Positions 44,856 through 54,086 of a stretch of 64,000 nt of DNA are shown here, in pieces. A program made the position numbers and the translations under genes. Source of the DNA: Opitutales bacterium (GTDB lineage Bacteria > Verrucomicrobiota > Verrucomicrobiia > Opitutales > JABSRG01); the NCBI GenBank assembly GCA_028280845.1, contig JANQKZ010000033.1, positions 62,001 to 126,000 on the forward strand. The letters run 5' to 3'. The notes below the pieces were generated by a model that saw nothing but the letters and a program-made list of their open reading frames with translations, did no database searches and was not told the origin of the DNA. Every line of letters begins with the position of its first letter. Position 1 is the first letter of the stretch.

Positions 44856-45722
44856 ATGAAACGCCGACACTTTATTCAGTCCGCCCTCACCCTTACCGCG
44901 GCATCCACCCTCCCATCCTGGGGGATGCACCACAAAAAGGGGAAGGCTCTCTTTTCTAAAATCGGCATCGCCAGTTCGCTTGCGAACGCCGTGGAACTCA
45001 AAGCAGCGGGCATCCAATTCCTGACGGAAAACACCAACCGGTTTCTGGTTCCCGATCAATCCGAGGAAGTCTTTCTGGCGAATCTTGAACTAGCCAAGGC
45101 TGCTCCGCTACCCATCCTGGCCTGCAATGGCTTTATCCGCCCGAAACACCTCCGCTCCGTCGGGGCCGATGCTCGCCACGATGAAGTCATGATCTGGGCC
45201 GAGGCCTGCTTCCGGCGACTGAGTCTGGCCGGAGGAACATTTATTGTTTTTGGAAGTTCGGGCTCACGGAGACTTCGCGATGGATGGCCCAAGGAAAAGG
45301 CAGATGAACAATTCGTAGCCCTGCTTAAGCGGATGGGCCCGGTCGCCCGGAACTATGGAGTCACCGTAGCCCTAGAACAGCTCCGCGCCAAGGAGTGCAA
45401 CTACATCAATCATGTTGCCGAAGGGGCCGCTATCGTCCGCGCTGTCGACCACCCGAATGTCCGCCAGCTGGCTGACTTTTATCATATGATCGAAATGGGG
45501 GATACCCCGGAGGACCTTGCCCAGGCCATGGATGTCATTGTCCATGTGGAAATTGCCGAGCCGGACGGGCGCAGCGTACCCGGGGTGAATAACTACGATT
45601 TCCGGCCCTACTTTAAAGTCCTACAAGACCATAACTACACAGGGGCCATCAGCATCGAAGGCCGATGGGAAATGGACCAGATCGCCCAGGCCGTAAAGAC
45701 CATCCGGGAGCAGTCCGCCTAA
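44856..45722 (+). CDS. Tat-exported sugar isomerase/epimerase-like TIM-barrel
   Basis: A 288-residue protein with a twin-arginine-type signal ('MKRRHFIQSALTLTAAS'). The xylose-isomerase-like barrel has the landmarks 'FRRLSLAGGTFIVFGSSGSR', 'NYGVTVALEQLRAKECNYIN', 'LADFYHMIEMGDTP', 'VHVEIAEPDGRSVPG' and 'YTGAISIEGRW', which supply the metal-binding Glu, Asp, His and Glu of hydroxypyruvate isomerase and tagatose-epimerase relatives. Export is common for this family in Verrucomicrobiota and Planctomycetes. Its 3' end overlaps the convergent ankyrin gene by 102 bases. Confidence 0.88.
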   Translation: MKRRHFIQSALTLTAASTLPSWGMHHKKGKALFSKIGIASSLANAVELKAAGIQFLTENTNRFLVPDQSEEVFLANLELAKAAPLPILACNGFIRPKHLRSVGADARHDEVMIWAEACFRRLSLAGGTFIVFGSSGSRRLRDGWPKEKADEQFVALLKRMGPVARNYGVTVALEQLRAKECNYINHVAEGAAIVRAVDHPNVRQLADFYHMIEMGDTPEDLAQAMDVIVHVEIAEPDGRSVPGVNNYDFRPYFKVLQDHNYTGAISIEGRWEMDQIAQAVKTIREQSA

Positions 45723-46235
45723 GAGCAACACTTCCTCCGCGATAGATAGCAAAAAGAGGAAAACTGCTGGGGATTCAAAGTGACTGGAAGTAACCAGGCC
45801 ATCTGCGAAGTCTCCTTTGGAATACACAATGTGGGGCAGGAGCTCCTGAATAAAGGCGACGTCCGCGGTGCGCACAAGGGTTTCAAAAATGGATTCATGG
45901 CGACTGGTCAGCAGCATGACAAACCGGTGCTTGGCCTCCGTGCTGGCCCCGGCATCTTTTAAAATATGGAAGGCTTCCGCATCTTTATTGCTGATCGCCA
46001 GCAAGATGATGGGCGAATATCGGGACGACATGAAGGCCGTAGAGCGTTCTTCAAAATTCGGGTTCGCCCCCTCCGCCAGTAATTCGCGCATCTTGTCGTG
46101 ATGCCCGGCGCGCACGGCACGAAGGAGTTCATGGTTCCGGAACTGGTCCAGCTCATGTTCCGTAAACCCATCGGCAAACAGGAACGCGGGCAAAAGACTG
46201 AGCAGGAGAAACAATACGGAGTGGATAGGATTCAC
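45621..46235 (-). CDS. Exported ankyrin-repeat protein
   Basis: A 204-residue protein with signal peptide ('MNPIHSVLFLLLSLLPAFLF'). Ankyrin repeats span about residues 35-150: 'ELLRAVRAGHHDKMRELLAE', 'YSPIILLAISNKDAEAFHIL' and 'ETLVRTADVAFIQELL'. The last 35 or so residues are encoded opposite the 3' end of the isomerase gene (102-base overlap) and read like antisense, so the gene may have lost its original stop. It is the last gene of the GH5/receptor/FG-GAP/TPR run, 44 bases downstream of the TPR gene. Confidence 0.75.
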   Translation of the reverse strand: MNPIHSVLFLLLSLLPAFLFADGFTEHELDQFRNHELLRAVRAGHHDKMRELLAEGANPNFEERSTAFMSSRYSPIILLAISNKDAEAFHILKDAGASTEAKHRFVMLLTSRHESIFETLVRTADVAFIQELLPHIVYSKGDFADGLVTSSHFESPAVFLFLLSIAEEVLLLGGLLPDGLYGLGDLVHFPSAFDADGPCVVMVL

Positions 46236-46279
46236 TCCCTCCCAACGCTTTCATTTCTCGGACTTGCCCTGGAACCGGG

Positions 46280-47776
46280 TCAACCACCCCCAAATTGATC
46301 ATTATAGAGCTGCTCCAGCTTTTGAATTTCGGAAATCGACATGCGGGGCTGGGCTCGGACGCGGGCTAGATATGTTTCACTCGCAGCCCGGTCCCCCGTT
46401 TGAATGGAATAAAAAGCCATCGAAGAAAGTGCCACCGGATGTCCCGGTTCCGCCGTCAGAGCATCCTTCATGGCATCAATCCCCTTTTCTACCTCGTTCT
46501 GACCAAAATAGAGCCGGGCTAATTCAATAAAGGCTCCCGCTTCATTGGGTCTCAATTCCGCCGCCTTTAAGAAAACTTCCTCGGCCTTCCAAGCCATGTT
46601 CTGCGCCATCAGGTATTTGCCCATCTCCATGTGCATGCCAGGGGAATTCGGGCAAAGTCGAAACCCACGCAGCAACGCAGCCTCCGCCTCATCGGGCCGC
46701 CGCAAATGGTCCAGTAAAGCTATCAGGTATACCCATCCATCCGCCAAATCCGGTTGCAGCTCCACCGACCGCTTCAGATGTTTTTCCGCTTTCCCGTAGG
46801 CCCGACTTTCAAAAGCCATCTGACCCAGCTGGAAATGATAGAGGGCTACTTCAGGATCCAGCTCGATGGCCCGCTCAAGGTAGGCAATCCCGCTTACCGG
46901 ATCCCCATTGAAGGCGGCCAGTCCACCCGCAGAAGCGAGCCGATAGGCATCGAAGCAGTCTTTCAGGATTTCCTCCATCCACGGGTCTGCGATATCGGAA
47001 TACATCCCCCACGCGCTGGTATTGAGCAAACCCCATCCGAGCTCAGAGTGCCCCAGCTGGTCGTAGACCGAAGCTAATAAATCAACCCCTACCCGGTAAT
47101 CACTGAATTTCGCTGCCTGCTCCAGATGCTTGCGGGCTTCCTCCAGTTCATCCTGGGCGATAGCAACCCGGCCCAGTCCCAGGTAAATATGCGCGGCCTC
47201 GGCATCCACAGTGAGCGCAGCCTTGTAGACCTCACGGGCAGATTCCACATCGTTTAACTTCAGCCAGGCATCTCCCATGCGCAACCGGGCGGGAATATAG
47301 GCAGGATCCAGGACGACCGCCTCCTCCCAAAGTGGAATCGCCTCTTCCAGGTATCCATAGCCCGCAACGATACTAGCCAACCTGTGGTATATCTTGGGAT
47401 CATCGGGCATGACCCCAAGCAAGCCCTCGTAGGCCAAAGATGCCTGCTCCAAGTATCCATTTGCATGATACAAAGCAGCCAGCTTTCCCAACCCCTCCAA
47501 ATGCCCAGGACCTTCCAAGGCCAAGGACTCAGCCCGCTCCAGCCGGCGTAAAAATTTGGGCTCCCGCATCAGGGTGACCGGCTGCTCAGGAACACTGGAA
47601 ATGATCCATTCCGTCTCCTCGTTTTCCTGCAGCACCCAATACACGCCCAGGCCTCCTCCGATCAGGAGGAGTATAAGAGAAATGAGGATAGTCCGGCTTC
47701 GCATAGAATTAGCAGGCGCAGACACTGGGCCCACCATAGGGGTTGAAGGCGGTTGCTGCGCCCGGAATGTTCTCAT
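46280..47776 (-). CDS. Membrane-anchored TPR protein
   Basis: A 498-residue protein with one membrane helix at residues 27-48 ('RTILISLILLLIGGGLGVYW'; an alternative ATG at 47704 lies just before it). The rest of the chain is tetratricopeptide repeats, about ten, for example 'ALYHANGYLEQASLAYEGLL', 'AHIYLGLGRVAIAQDELEEA' and 'ALYHFQLGQMAFESRAYGKA'. TPR arrays mediate protein-protein contacts. Its position 95 bases after the FG-GAP lipoprotein and upstream of the ankyrin gene suggests a periplasmic scaffold for that system. Confidence 0.88.
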   Translation of the reverse strand: MRTFRAQQPPSTPMVGPVSAPANSMRSRTILISLILLLIGGGLGVYWVLQENEETEWIISSVPEQPVTLMREPKFLRRLERAESLALEGPGHLEGLGKLAALYHANGYLEQASLAYEGLLGVMPDDPKIYHRLASIVAGYGYLEEAIPLWEEAVVLDPAYIPARLRMGDAWLKLNDVESAREVYKAALTVDAEAAHIYLGLGRVAIAQDELEEARKHLEQAAKFSDYRVGVDLLASVYDQLGHSELGWGLLNTSAWGMYSDIADPWMEEILKDCFDAYRLASAGGLAAFNGDPVSGIAYLERAIELDPEVALYHFQLGQMAFESRAYGKAEKHLKRSVELQPDLADGWVYLIALLDHLRRPDEAEAALLRGFRLCPNSPGMHMEMGKYLMAQNMAWKAEEVFLKAAELRPNEAGAFIELARLYFGQNEVEKGIDAMKDALTAEPGHPVALSSMAFYSIQTGDRAASETYLARVRAQPRMSISEIQKLEQLYNDQFGGG

Positions 47777-47871
47777 ATTTCAGGGTTAACATCAGATTCT
47801 GCAGTATAAACAGATGGCCTGGGAGGTCCAGCCCTACCAGTTCGCAAAAAGATGCGGGGGAATGCCTTCCC

Positions 47872-49164
47872 TTAAGGAGGAGTAGGTCTCCATATCAACA
47901 ACCGGCTCTGCCGGTCAAACGGGGGATACGCATGAAAGCCCGAAGTGACAAACGATGGGCGCCCGGAATTATCAAAGTCGCCCGCCACAAGGCAAACCAT
48001 GTAGGGGGGATCGGTGCTCAACACATGCTTGGTGAAGCGTTCATTCCCATCATTCCTAAACCACACTAAGGCGTCGGATTCGGGATTACTCCAGTCGTTG
48101 AAACTGGCGATGGCCACTACATCCATATTGCCGTCACCGTCGACATCGGCTTCCACCGGGTTATAGGCTCCTCCCAGGTCACCGATTCGATGAAATTGAA
48201 AGAATCCATTCCCCTTATTTTCAAGCCACTGCACACCGTGCCACGGTTTGGGTCCAGGGTTTGGAGTCGGCCCAAAGCCATCTCCGTTGGAGAAGACCAG
48301 ATCCGGTTTCCCGTCCCGGTTTAAATCACACAGGCTCATACCGCTGCTGGAGTAATCCTCATTCGTCGACCCCCAGATGACTTTGCTTTGAAAATCGCCT
48401 CGCCCATTATTGAGGAAGACATGAACCTCCTCCCATTGCTGCGAGACCAGAGCCGCAAAATCGAGGGTGTTGTTCCCGTCAAAGTCGGCTACCGCTATAT
48501 GAATAGCCCCGGACAGGTTGAGGAGTACTTCATGCTCAAAGTCCCAGGGCCCGACCCGCTTCATCCAGCTCACAACGCCCTGGTCATAGCCGAATTGGGC
48601 TACGGCCAGATCCAGGTCACCATCACCATCAAAATCTCCGGCCCGGGCATCCACCACCCGATCGGTATTATCAATGATCTTGTGCGGGGTAAACTGCTGT
48701 GAACCGTCATTTTCCAGGATAAAGACTACCCCGATCTTATCGTTATTCGGGAAAACAAAGCCCATCGACGACACAATGATGTCGAGGTCTCCATCAAAGT
48801 CCATATCCTCAGCTTCCACGTGGACCGGGGCACTCATATCTTCGGCCAGAACTTTTTCCACAAAGGACCCATCCGCTTGCTGGTGAAGCCAGAGCACGGT
48901 GTTCGCTTTAGACTCACAGGCAATAATATCGAGGCGCCCATCCTGGTCCAGGTCCACCTCCCGCACATTGGCCATCCACGGTTTGTCGCCCACGGGTTCC
49001 CCAATATGCTCCATGGTATAACGGTCCAGATCCAGTACGGGTCCGGCCTGCTGTTGCACCGGGGCTCTTGGGATATTCACGCGCGGCTTGGGCTTTTTTT
49101 CTCCACATCCGGCCAGGAATCCTAAAACGAAAATAAGGAGGAATAAAATGCTGAAGGGTCTCAT
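47872..49164 (-). CDS. FG-GAP/VCBS-repeat lipoprotein
   Basis: A 430-residue lipoprotein with lipobox L-A-G-C20. Seven calcium-binding FG-GAP/VCBS-type loops are visible: DLDQDGRLDI, DMDFDGDLDI, DFDGDGDLDL, DFDGNNTLDF, DLNRDGKPDL, DVDGDGNMDV and a degenerate DFDNSGRPSF. They would fold as a seven-bladed propeller with bound calcium, on the outer or inner membrane surface. It sits between a TonB receptor and a TPR protein in one run. Such a lipoprotein beside a SusD-less receptor could play the glycan-binding role of SusD; this is inference. Confidence 0.9.
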   Translation of the reverse strand: MRPFSILFLLIFVLGFLAGCGEKKPKPRVNIPRAPVQQQAGPVLDLDRYTMEHIGEPVGDKPWMANVREVDLDQDGRLDIIACESKANTVLWLHQQADGSFVEKVLAEDMSAPVHVEAEDMDFDGDLDIIVSSMGFVFPNNDKIGVVFILENDGSQQFTPHKIIDNTDRVVDARAGDFDGDGDLDLAVAQFGYDQGVVSWMKRVGPWDFEHEVLLNLSGAIHIAVADFDGNNTLDFAALVSQQWEEVHVFLNNGRGDFQSKVIWGSTNEDYSSSGMSLCDLNRDGKPDLVFSNGDGFGPTPNPGPKPWHGVQWLENKGNGFFQFHRIGDLGGAYNPVEADVDGDGNMDVVAIASFNDWSNPESDALVWFRNDGNERFTKHVLSTDPPYMVCLVAGDFDNSGRPSFVTSGFHAYPPFDRQSRLLIWRPTPP

Positions 49165-49248
49165 GACAGCAGGGTTGGTCTAAACAAGGAATCTGTAGAT
49201 ATTAAGATACTCTCCATTCTGTGTCTATTCGTGTTCATGCGGAGATCC

Positions 49249-51177
49249 TTAGAATTCGTGGGAAGCCATGACTCGTAGCCGCCGTGTTATCCCGGGAAAT
49301 CCGATTTTCTCCTCCCAGCTGTTGTTGAATAAATTGTCCAGGGTCAACCGAAGAGTAGTCCCGCTCCAGGCTTCGTAGGCCAAGGTCAGGTCTGACCGGT
49401 GATACGCATCAAGGGAACGATCCCCTGTTGGAATAGAGGAATCCTGGCGCTCACCAACATATTGAAACACCCAACCCATATCGAGCTCGTCCCGGAAATC
49501 CACGTAGATTCCAAACATGCCTGACCAGTCCGGGCGCAAGAGTAAGGTCTCATGGCTATCTTTTACCTCAACGTCCTGGAATGTGACCGAAGCTTCCACC
49601 TGCACATACGAGTTGAAGAAAACCCTGGAGTAGAGGGTAGCGCCAGTTACCTCCACCTCGGAAAGGTTTTTCAGTTGGGGTGGCGGGCCCGATGAAAAGT
49701 CCACCAGGTCCCGGTAGCGGTAGCCAAAGCCCTGTAGACCGAGAGTGAGCTGGAGATTGGAGAGATAAGATTCCCACCCCACTAACAGGCTGTCCGCCTC
49801 TTCCTTACGCAGGTCCGGGTTTCCCACGACTGGATTTCCCAAGGCAAAGAAACTGGGAAGCTTGTATCCACGCCCCAGCGTTGCAGTTAAAGAGGAGTCC
49901 ATGGACTCGAGATCCCACCGACCCGATAACTTTGGGCTCCAGGTTGCCGTATCTCCCTCGGGATTGTCCCATCGCAGCTCCCCTCGGAGTGTGACATCCT
50001 CAATCGGCTGCAATTGCAACTCGCCAAACCCGCTCCACATGTCGCGTTCCAACACATATTCCCCGGGGATTTCAAACCCGGGGGCGAGTTTCAGAACACT
50101 GTCACTCTTCCCTTTTTCCTTCGAAAAGGATCCACCCAATGCCACCTGCCAGCGATCCCCCAGATCCACCCGATCAAACAATTGCACACTCCACCGGGAA
50201 AAATCATTGAAGGTATCATTAGCAGGTATACCAAAAGGATCGCGTAGCCCGGGAGCCACCCCCGGAGATTGCAATGAATCCTCCAGGGAAAACCCCGTCG
50301 CGAGGAACTCCAATTGGTGGACGTCATTCAGCGGGTGTGACACCAGGACAGAGACTCCCTGAGCTTCACTTTCCCCTTGGTCCAAGTCGCGGATTTCTGC
50401 GAAATGAAACCCTCCACTGTCATCCGGAAAGTTGGTTCGCCGGGTATTCGCAAAAAAACCTGACACACGCACCCGCGTAAGCTCACCAAGTCGAAAAGCG
50501 CTGCCCAAATTCCCTCTCCAGGCCTCAAACGTGCCCCCAGGAACCGGCTCCCCAGAATCCAGATACGTCAGGCCGGCATTAAATTGCGCATCCTCCGCAA
50601 GCTCGTAGCTGCCAAAAACACCGGCTTTTATATACTCCTTGGTGCCAAGCTCAAAGCGAACCTCCCCTTTGTTCACCGGTTCCTCGTCTACCAGGCTTAA
50701 TGCAATCACTCCGTTCAAGCCCTCAGATCCATGGATGCTGGATTGGGAACCCGATCGTATGGTTAATCGCTGAACTGCCCAAGGATCGATTAATGCAAAA
50801 TTTGCTCCACCTCCCCGGGTATTGGTGGGATCATTGATTCGGATCCCATCCAATAGCACCATGGTAAAATTGGGCTCCCCCCCCTGCAAATAGACTTCAC
50901 TCGATGCCGCAGGAACCCCTGAATCAGACACAAACATCGAGCTAGTCAGTATTCTTACCCCCCCATGAAGAAGGCTGCTGGGGTTAGTCATCTCCAGTTT
51001 CTGCCGACTGAGCGATTCCCCGGATACTAGCAGGTCAGTCTCACTTCCGGGCAAACGCGTTCCAGAAATATAAAACGGATCCAGGCTTTCGACCTCAGCT
51101 TCCCCTTTCCCCGCCAGGTTTCCCCAGAACGGGATGGACAAAAAGAAGATGAATCCAAATGTAAAGGTCTGGGGCAT
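49249..51177 (-). CDS. TonB-dependent receptor, BtuB/CirA-like
   Basis: A 642-residue outer-membrane receptor with signal peptide ('FGFIFFLSIPFWGNLAG'). The plug domain contains 'SSEVYLQGGEPNFTMVLLDG', 'IRINDPTNTRGGGANFALID' and 'IRSGSQSSIHGSEGLNGVIA', all classical plug motifs. The beta-barrel (about 22 strands expected) ends 'GITRRLRVMASHEF' with the terminal Phe. At 600-700 residues it is of the BtuB/CirA size, shorter than SusC-like receptors. It lies 63 bases after the GH5 gene and 84 bases before the FG-GAP lipoprotein and probably imports oligosaccharides or a complexed nutrient. Confidence 0.92.
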   Translation of the reverse strand: MPQTFTFGFIFFLSIPFWGNLAGKGEAEVESLDPFYISGTRLPGSETDLLVSGESLSRQKLEMTNPSSLLHGGVRILTSSMFVSDSGVPAASSEVYLQGGEPNFTMVLLDGIRINDPTNTRGGGANFALIDPWAVQRLTIRSGSQSSIHGSEGLNGVIALSLVDEEPVNKGEVRFELGTKEYIKAGVFGSYELAEDAQFNAGLTYLDSGEPVPGGTFEAWRGNLGSAFRLGELTRVRVSGFFANTRRTNFPDDSGGFHFAEIRDLDQGESEAQGVSVLVSHPLNDVHQLEFLATGFSLEDSLQSPGVAPGLRDPFGIPANDTFNDFSRWSVQLFDRVDLGDRWQVALGGSFSKEKGKSDSVLKLAPGFEIPGEYVLERDMWSGFGELQLQPIEDVTLRGELRWDNPEGDTATWSPKLSGRWDLESMDSSLTATLGRGYKLPSFFALGNPVVGNPDLRKEEADSLLVGWESYLSNLQLTLGLQGFGYRYRDLVDFSSGPPPQLKNLSEVEVTGATLYSRVFFNSYVQVEASVTFQDVEVKDSHETLLLRPDWSGMFGIYVDFRDELDMGWVFQYVGERQDSSIPTGDRSLDAYHRSDLTLAYEAWSGTTLRLTLDNLFNNSWEEKIGFPGITRRLRVMASHEF

Positions 51178-51240
51178 TAGTAAATGGAATGGACGAAATT
51201 ACCGACCCTATGCAAGAGCCGATACAAGAACCCGCGACGA

Positions 51241-52272
51241 TTATTCAAAGATCGAGGCAGGTCGTGCAGTGTTCCTTATGCCATGCAGCCCGTTAATGAT
51301 CAAATCCCCGTATTCAGTGAGATCATCAGAACGGTCATACCGGTTGGACATATCTAAAACAACAGACTTGCCCCCATTGCCCCGCCAGGACCAGGAAATG
51401 TAGCCTAAGTTATAGCGGTCTGAGGTTTGTTGGAGGTAAGCGGCATCCACGCCATCATAATCCAGGCTTCCATGCTCGCCAAAGACGAAAGGTAACTCAC
51501 TGGCCAGCAGCAGGCGGACATTTTTATCAAATTCTTCCCGGGTATCCCACAGCCAATTGTAGGCATGAATGGAGAACACAATATTCCGTAAGGGATCCGA
51601 CTCGAGTATCCGGTGGCTGGCCCCGTTCACCGTGAAGCGGAAATCCTGCCCACAATGGTTTGCATCGATCATAATCAGGTTACGGTAGCCCGCTTCCCGC
51701 AAGCGCTGAACAGCGGTCACATAGGCGGCTTCATAAATTTCCCGCGCCAGGGTGATATGCCCCCATTCATTGGCTATGTTAATGATCACATGTTGGGCGT
51801 AGTAGGGATGAGCGAGGTGGGGAGCCAGCTCTACCCACCGATCAACAATACGCTCCAACAAGGCCGGATCTCCCTGGCAGGTCGCCCCGTGAAATTCCGG
51901 TATGGCCACCAACCCGGCATCCAGAGCCAGGTGAATCGACTCCATCATCAATTCAATCGAGGTCTTCTCCCCCCCATATTGGTTGTCATCCGATTCCCAC
52001 CACAGAATCCGCACCGCATTGGCACCGACTTCCTGTATCGGTATAAACGAATCCCTGCACAGGTCCGGAGTATCTCCATATTGCAGGCTGATCCCGCGAA
52101 GCAAAAAGGGCTCTCCATTCGGGTCAAACAATTCCTGACCCACGGCATGAAAGGATTCAAACAGGGTTTCCTTCGGTTCCGGGGGGGCGGCCTGGAGCAA
52201 AACCGAGAACCCGGTAAAAAAAACGATTAACAGAGAAGCTATTCCGTTAAAAAATGGGATAGGGGTATGCAT
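51241..52272 (-). CDS. GH5-family endoglycanase-like protein
   Basis: The start at ATG 52272 (MHTPIPFFNG) leaves a signal peptide ('ASLLIVFFTGFSVLLQAAPP') and gives 343 residues; an ATG at 52290 is an alternative. The barrel shows 'PFLLRGISLQYGDTPDLCRD', the acid/base Glu169 in 'IINIANEWG' and the nucleophile Glu266 in 'LPFVFGEHGSLD', as in GH5 cellulases and mannanases. It should cleave a beta-1,4-glucan or mannan outside the cell. It is the first gene of the run with the receptor, FG-GAP, TPR and ankyrin genes. Confidence 0.9.
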   Translation of the reverse strand: MHTPIPFFNGIASLLIVFFTGFSVLLQAAPPEPKETLFESFHAVGQELFDPNGEPFLLRGISLQYGDTPDLCRDSFIPIQEVGANAVRILWWESDDNQYGGEKTSIELMMESIHLALDAGLVAIPEFHGATCQGDPALLERIVDRWVELAPHLAHPYYAQHVIINIANEWGHITLAREIYEAAYVTAVQRLREAGYRNLIMIDANHCGQDFRFTVNGASHRILESDPLRNIVFSIHAYNWLWDTREEFDKNVRLLLASELPFVFGEHGSLDYDGVDAAYLQQTSDRYNLGYISWSWRGNGGKSVVLDMSNRYDRSDDLTEYGDLIINGLHGIRNTARPASIFE

Positions 52273-52415
52273 GCGAACAGCATACACCATCTTGTGCAGG
52301 TCGCTACGATTTTCCGCTTTCCGTTTATGAGATTATTGGTCAAGCCTGAAGTCGATAGGGCAACGTTGACCCTCCTAGAGTTGACCGCTGGATCCCGTTC
52401 ATCGAAAAGGCAGGG

Positions 52416-53885
52416 ATGCTACCCCTGTTTAGATTAAAATTTATCCGTTTTGTCCTCCTGCCATTTCTACTCTGCATGGTTGCGGGAGTAGGTTCTGGAT
52501 TCGCTGGCCCGCCCAACATCATCATCATGGTAGCCGACGATCACGGCTATGGGGATCTATCAGCCCTGGGGGCAGTGGACGATGTCTCCACCCCCCACCT
52601 CGACCAACTCGCAGCTGAGGGCATTCGCTTTACGCAAGGGTATGCCACCTCCCCCATTTGCACTCCATCTCGCATCGGCCTGTTGCTGGGAAAGTACCAA
52701 CAGCGATTTGGCAACTTCTGGTATGGGAGCCCGGGGTTACCCGACCCCTCAGTGCCCACGATCGCTGAGACGCTGAAAGGGGCCGGCTATGCCACCGGCC
52801 TCATTGGGAAAATCCATTTTAACTCCAACTTCGGTGTAGAGCAGCGCAACCACCCCCTGAACCACGGGTTTGATTTCTGGTACGGGTTCAATGGGCCCGC
52901 CAAACACTATCTCATTCACAATGCGGAAGCGGAGGCCGTCTTCATGGAAAAACTCATGGAGCACCAACCCGAAAAGAAAGGCTATCCGCTGATGTTTCTC
53001 GGTCCCATCTTTATCGATAAAACTGAGTATAACCAGGAGGGCTTTTCCACCACCCTCTTCAAAAACCAGGCAATCGACTTTATTGATCGCCACCAGGAGG
53101 ATCCCTTTTTCCTCATGATCTCCTGGAATGCCGTCCATGATCAGAACTACCAGCTTCCCGCCGATTACCTGGAGCAGCATGGGATTCCCCAGGCTCGGGA
53201 CTGGGATCCCTCCGTTGAAAGCTCCCAGGAATGGGGGGCAGCCACCTATTCCGACACGCTCAACCGACAGTACAACCTGGGGCAGCTCTATTACCTCGAC
53301 CAGGCGGTGGGGAAGATCCGGGACCACCTTCGCTCGCGGGGGCTCTTGGAAAACACGGTCATTATCTACACCTCCGACAACGGGGGCTCACTCGCCACTG
53401 GAGCACGAAACGACCCACTCAACAACGGGAAGTTTACTATGTTTGAGGGTGGCAATCGCGTCCCTTTCATCATCAGTTGGCCGGGAACCTTTCCCCAGGG
53501 TGAGATCTGGGACAATGTAGTCAGCGCTCTCGATTTCCACCCAACGGCTGCCGCCATGGCCGGGTTAGACCCTGAGTTAACTTTTGATGGCAAGAACCTG
53601 CTCCCCCTCCTCCTCGGAGATGAGCCTGACCTGGAGCACGAGACCCTCGTATGGGATGTGGGGGATCAATTCGCCATCCGGCATCGGGATTGGAAACTCC
53701 GCTTTTGCGCAACCGACGCCCGAGCCTGGCGACGCGACCCCCGACCCGGCATCCAATTGACCCGTCTCGATACCGATCCCGGCGAACAGAAAAACTGGAT
53801 TGAAGATTATCCCGAAATCGCCGGCGAACTCATGCAACGCTACCGGGAATGGCAGGTGGAAATCACCCAATTCCGTCCACGCTGA
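52416..53885 (+). CDS. Exported sulfatase, arylsulfatase-like
   Basis: A 489-residue type I sulfatase with signal peptide ('FVLLPFLLCMVAGVGSGFAG'). The core begins 'PPNIIIMVADDHGYGDLSAL' with the metal Asp pair D41/D42. The formylglycine motif is C82-T-P-S-R86 ('SPICTPSRIGLLLGKYQ'), and a second motif is 'IYTSDNGGSLATGARN'. It is of normal length and belongs with arylsulfatase A-like and galactosamine-6-sulfatase-like enzymes. It is divergent from the GH5 operon, so the two may share control and act on the same polymer. Confidence 0.93.
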   Translation: MLPLFRLKFIRFVLLPFLLCMVAGVGSGFAGPPNIIIMVADDHGYGDLSALGAVDDVSTPHLDQLAAEGIRFTQGYATSPICTPSRIGLLLGKYQQRFGNFWYGSPGLPDPSVPTIAETLKGAGYATGLIGKIHFNSNFGVEQRNHPLNHGFDFWYGFNGPAKHYLIHNAEAEAVFMEKLMEHQPEKKGYPLMFLGPIFIDKTEYNQEGFSTTLFKNQAIDFIDRHQEDPFFLMISWNAVHDQNYQLPADYLEQHGIPQARDWDPSVESSQEWGAATYSDTLNRQYNLGQLYYLDQAVGKIRDHLRSRGLLENTVIIYTSDNGGSLATGARNDPLNNGKFTMFEGGNRVPFIISWPGTFPQGEIWDNVVSALDFHPTAAAMAGLDPELTFDGKNLLPLLLGDEPDLEHETLVWDVGDQFAIRHRDWKLRFCATDARAWRRDPRPGIQLTRLDTDPGEQKNWIEDYPEIAGELMQRYREWQVEITQFRPR

Positions 53886-54086
53886 TCCCTAGAGCCTGGA
53901 TCCTGGCATATCCGTTGGCGAATCCGTTCCGGCCTCCGTCGCCCTGCTCCGCAATCATGCCGAATTTAATGCTCGATTGCCGAACAGACAGGTTGAAAAA
54001 CTACCGTTTCTTTGTAAATGTTGTAGTCTTTATATTCACAGGAAGGGTTGATCTCTGATCAACCTTCCATTCGACTCGAGGAATCT

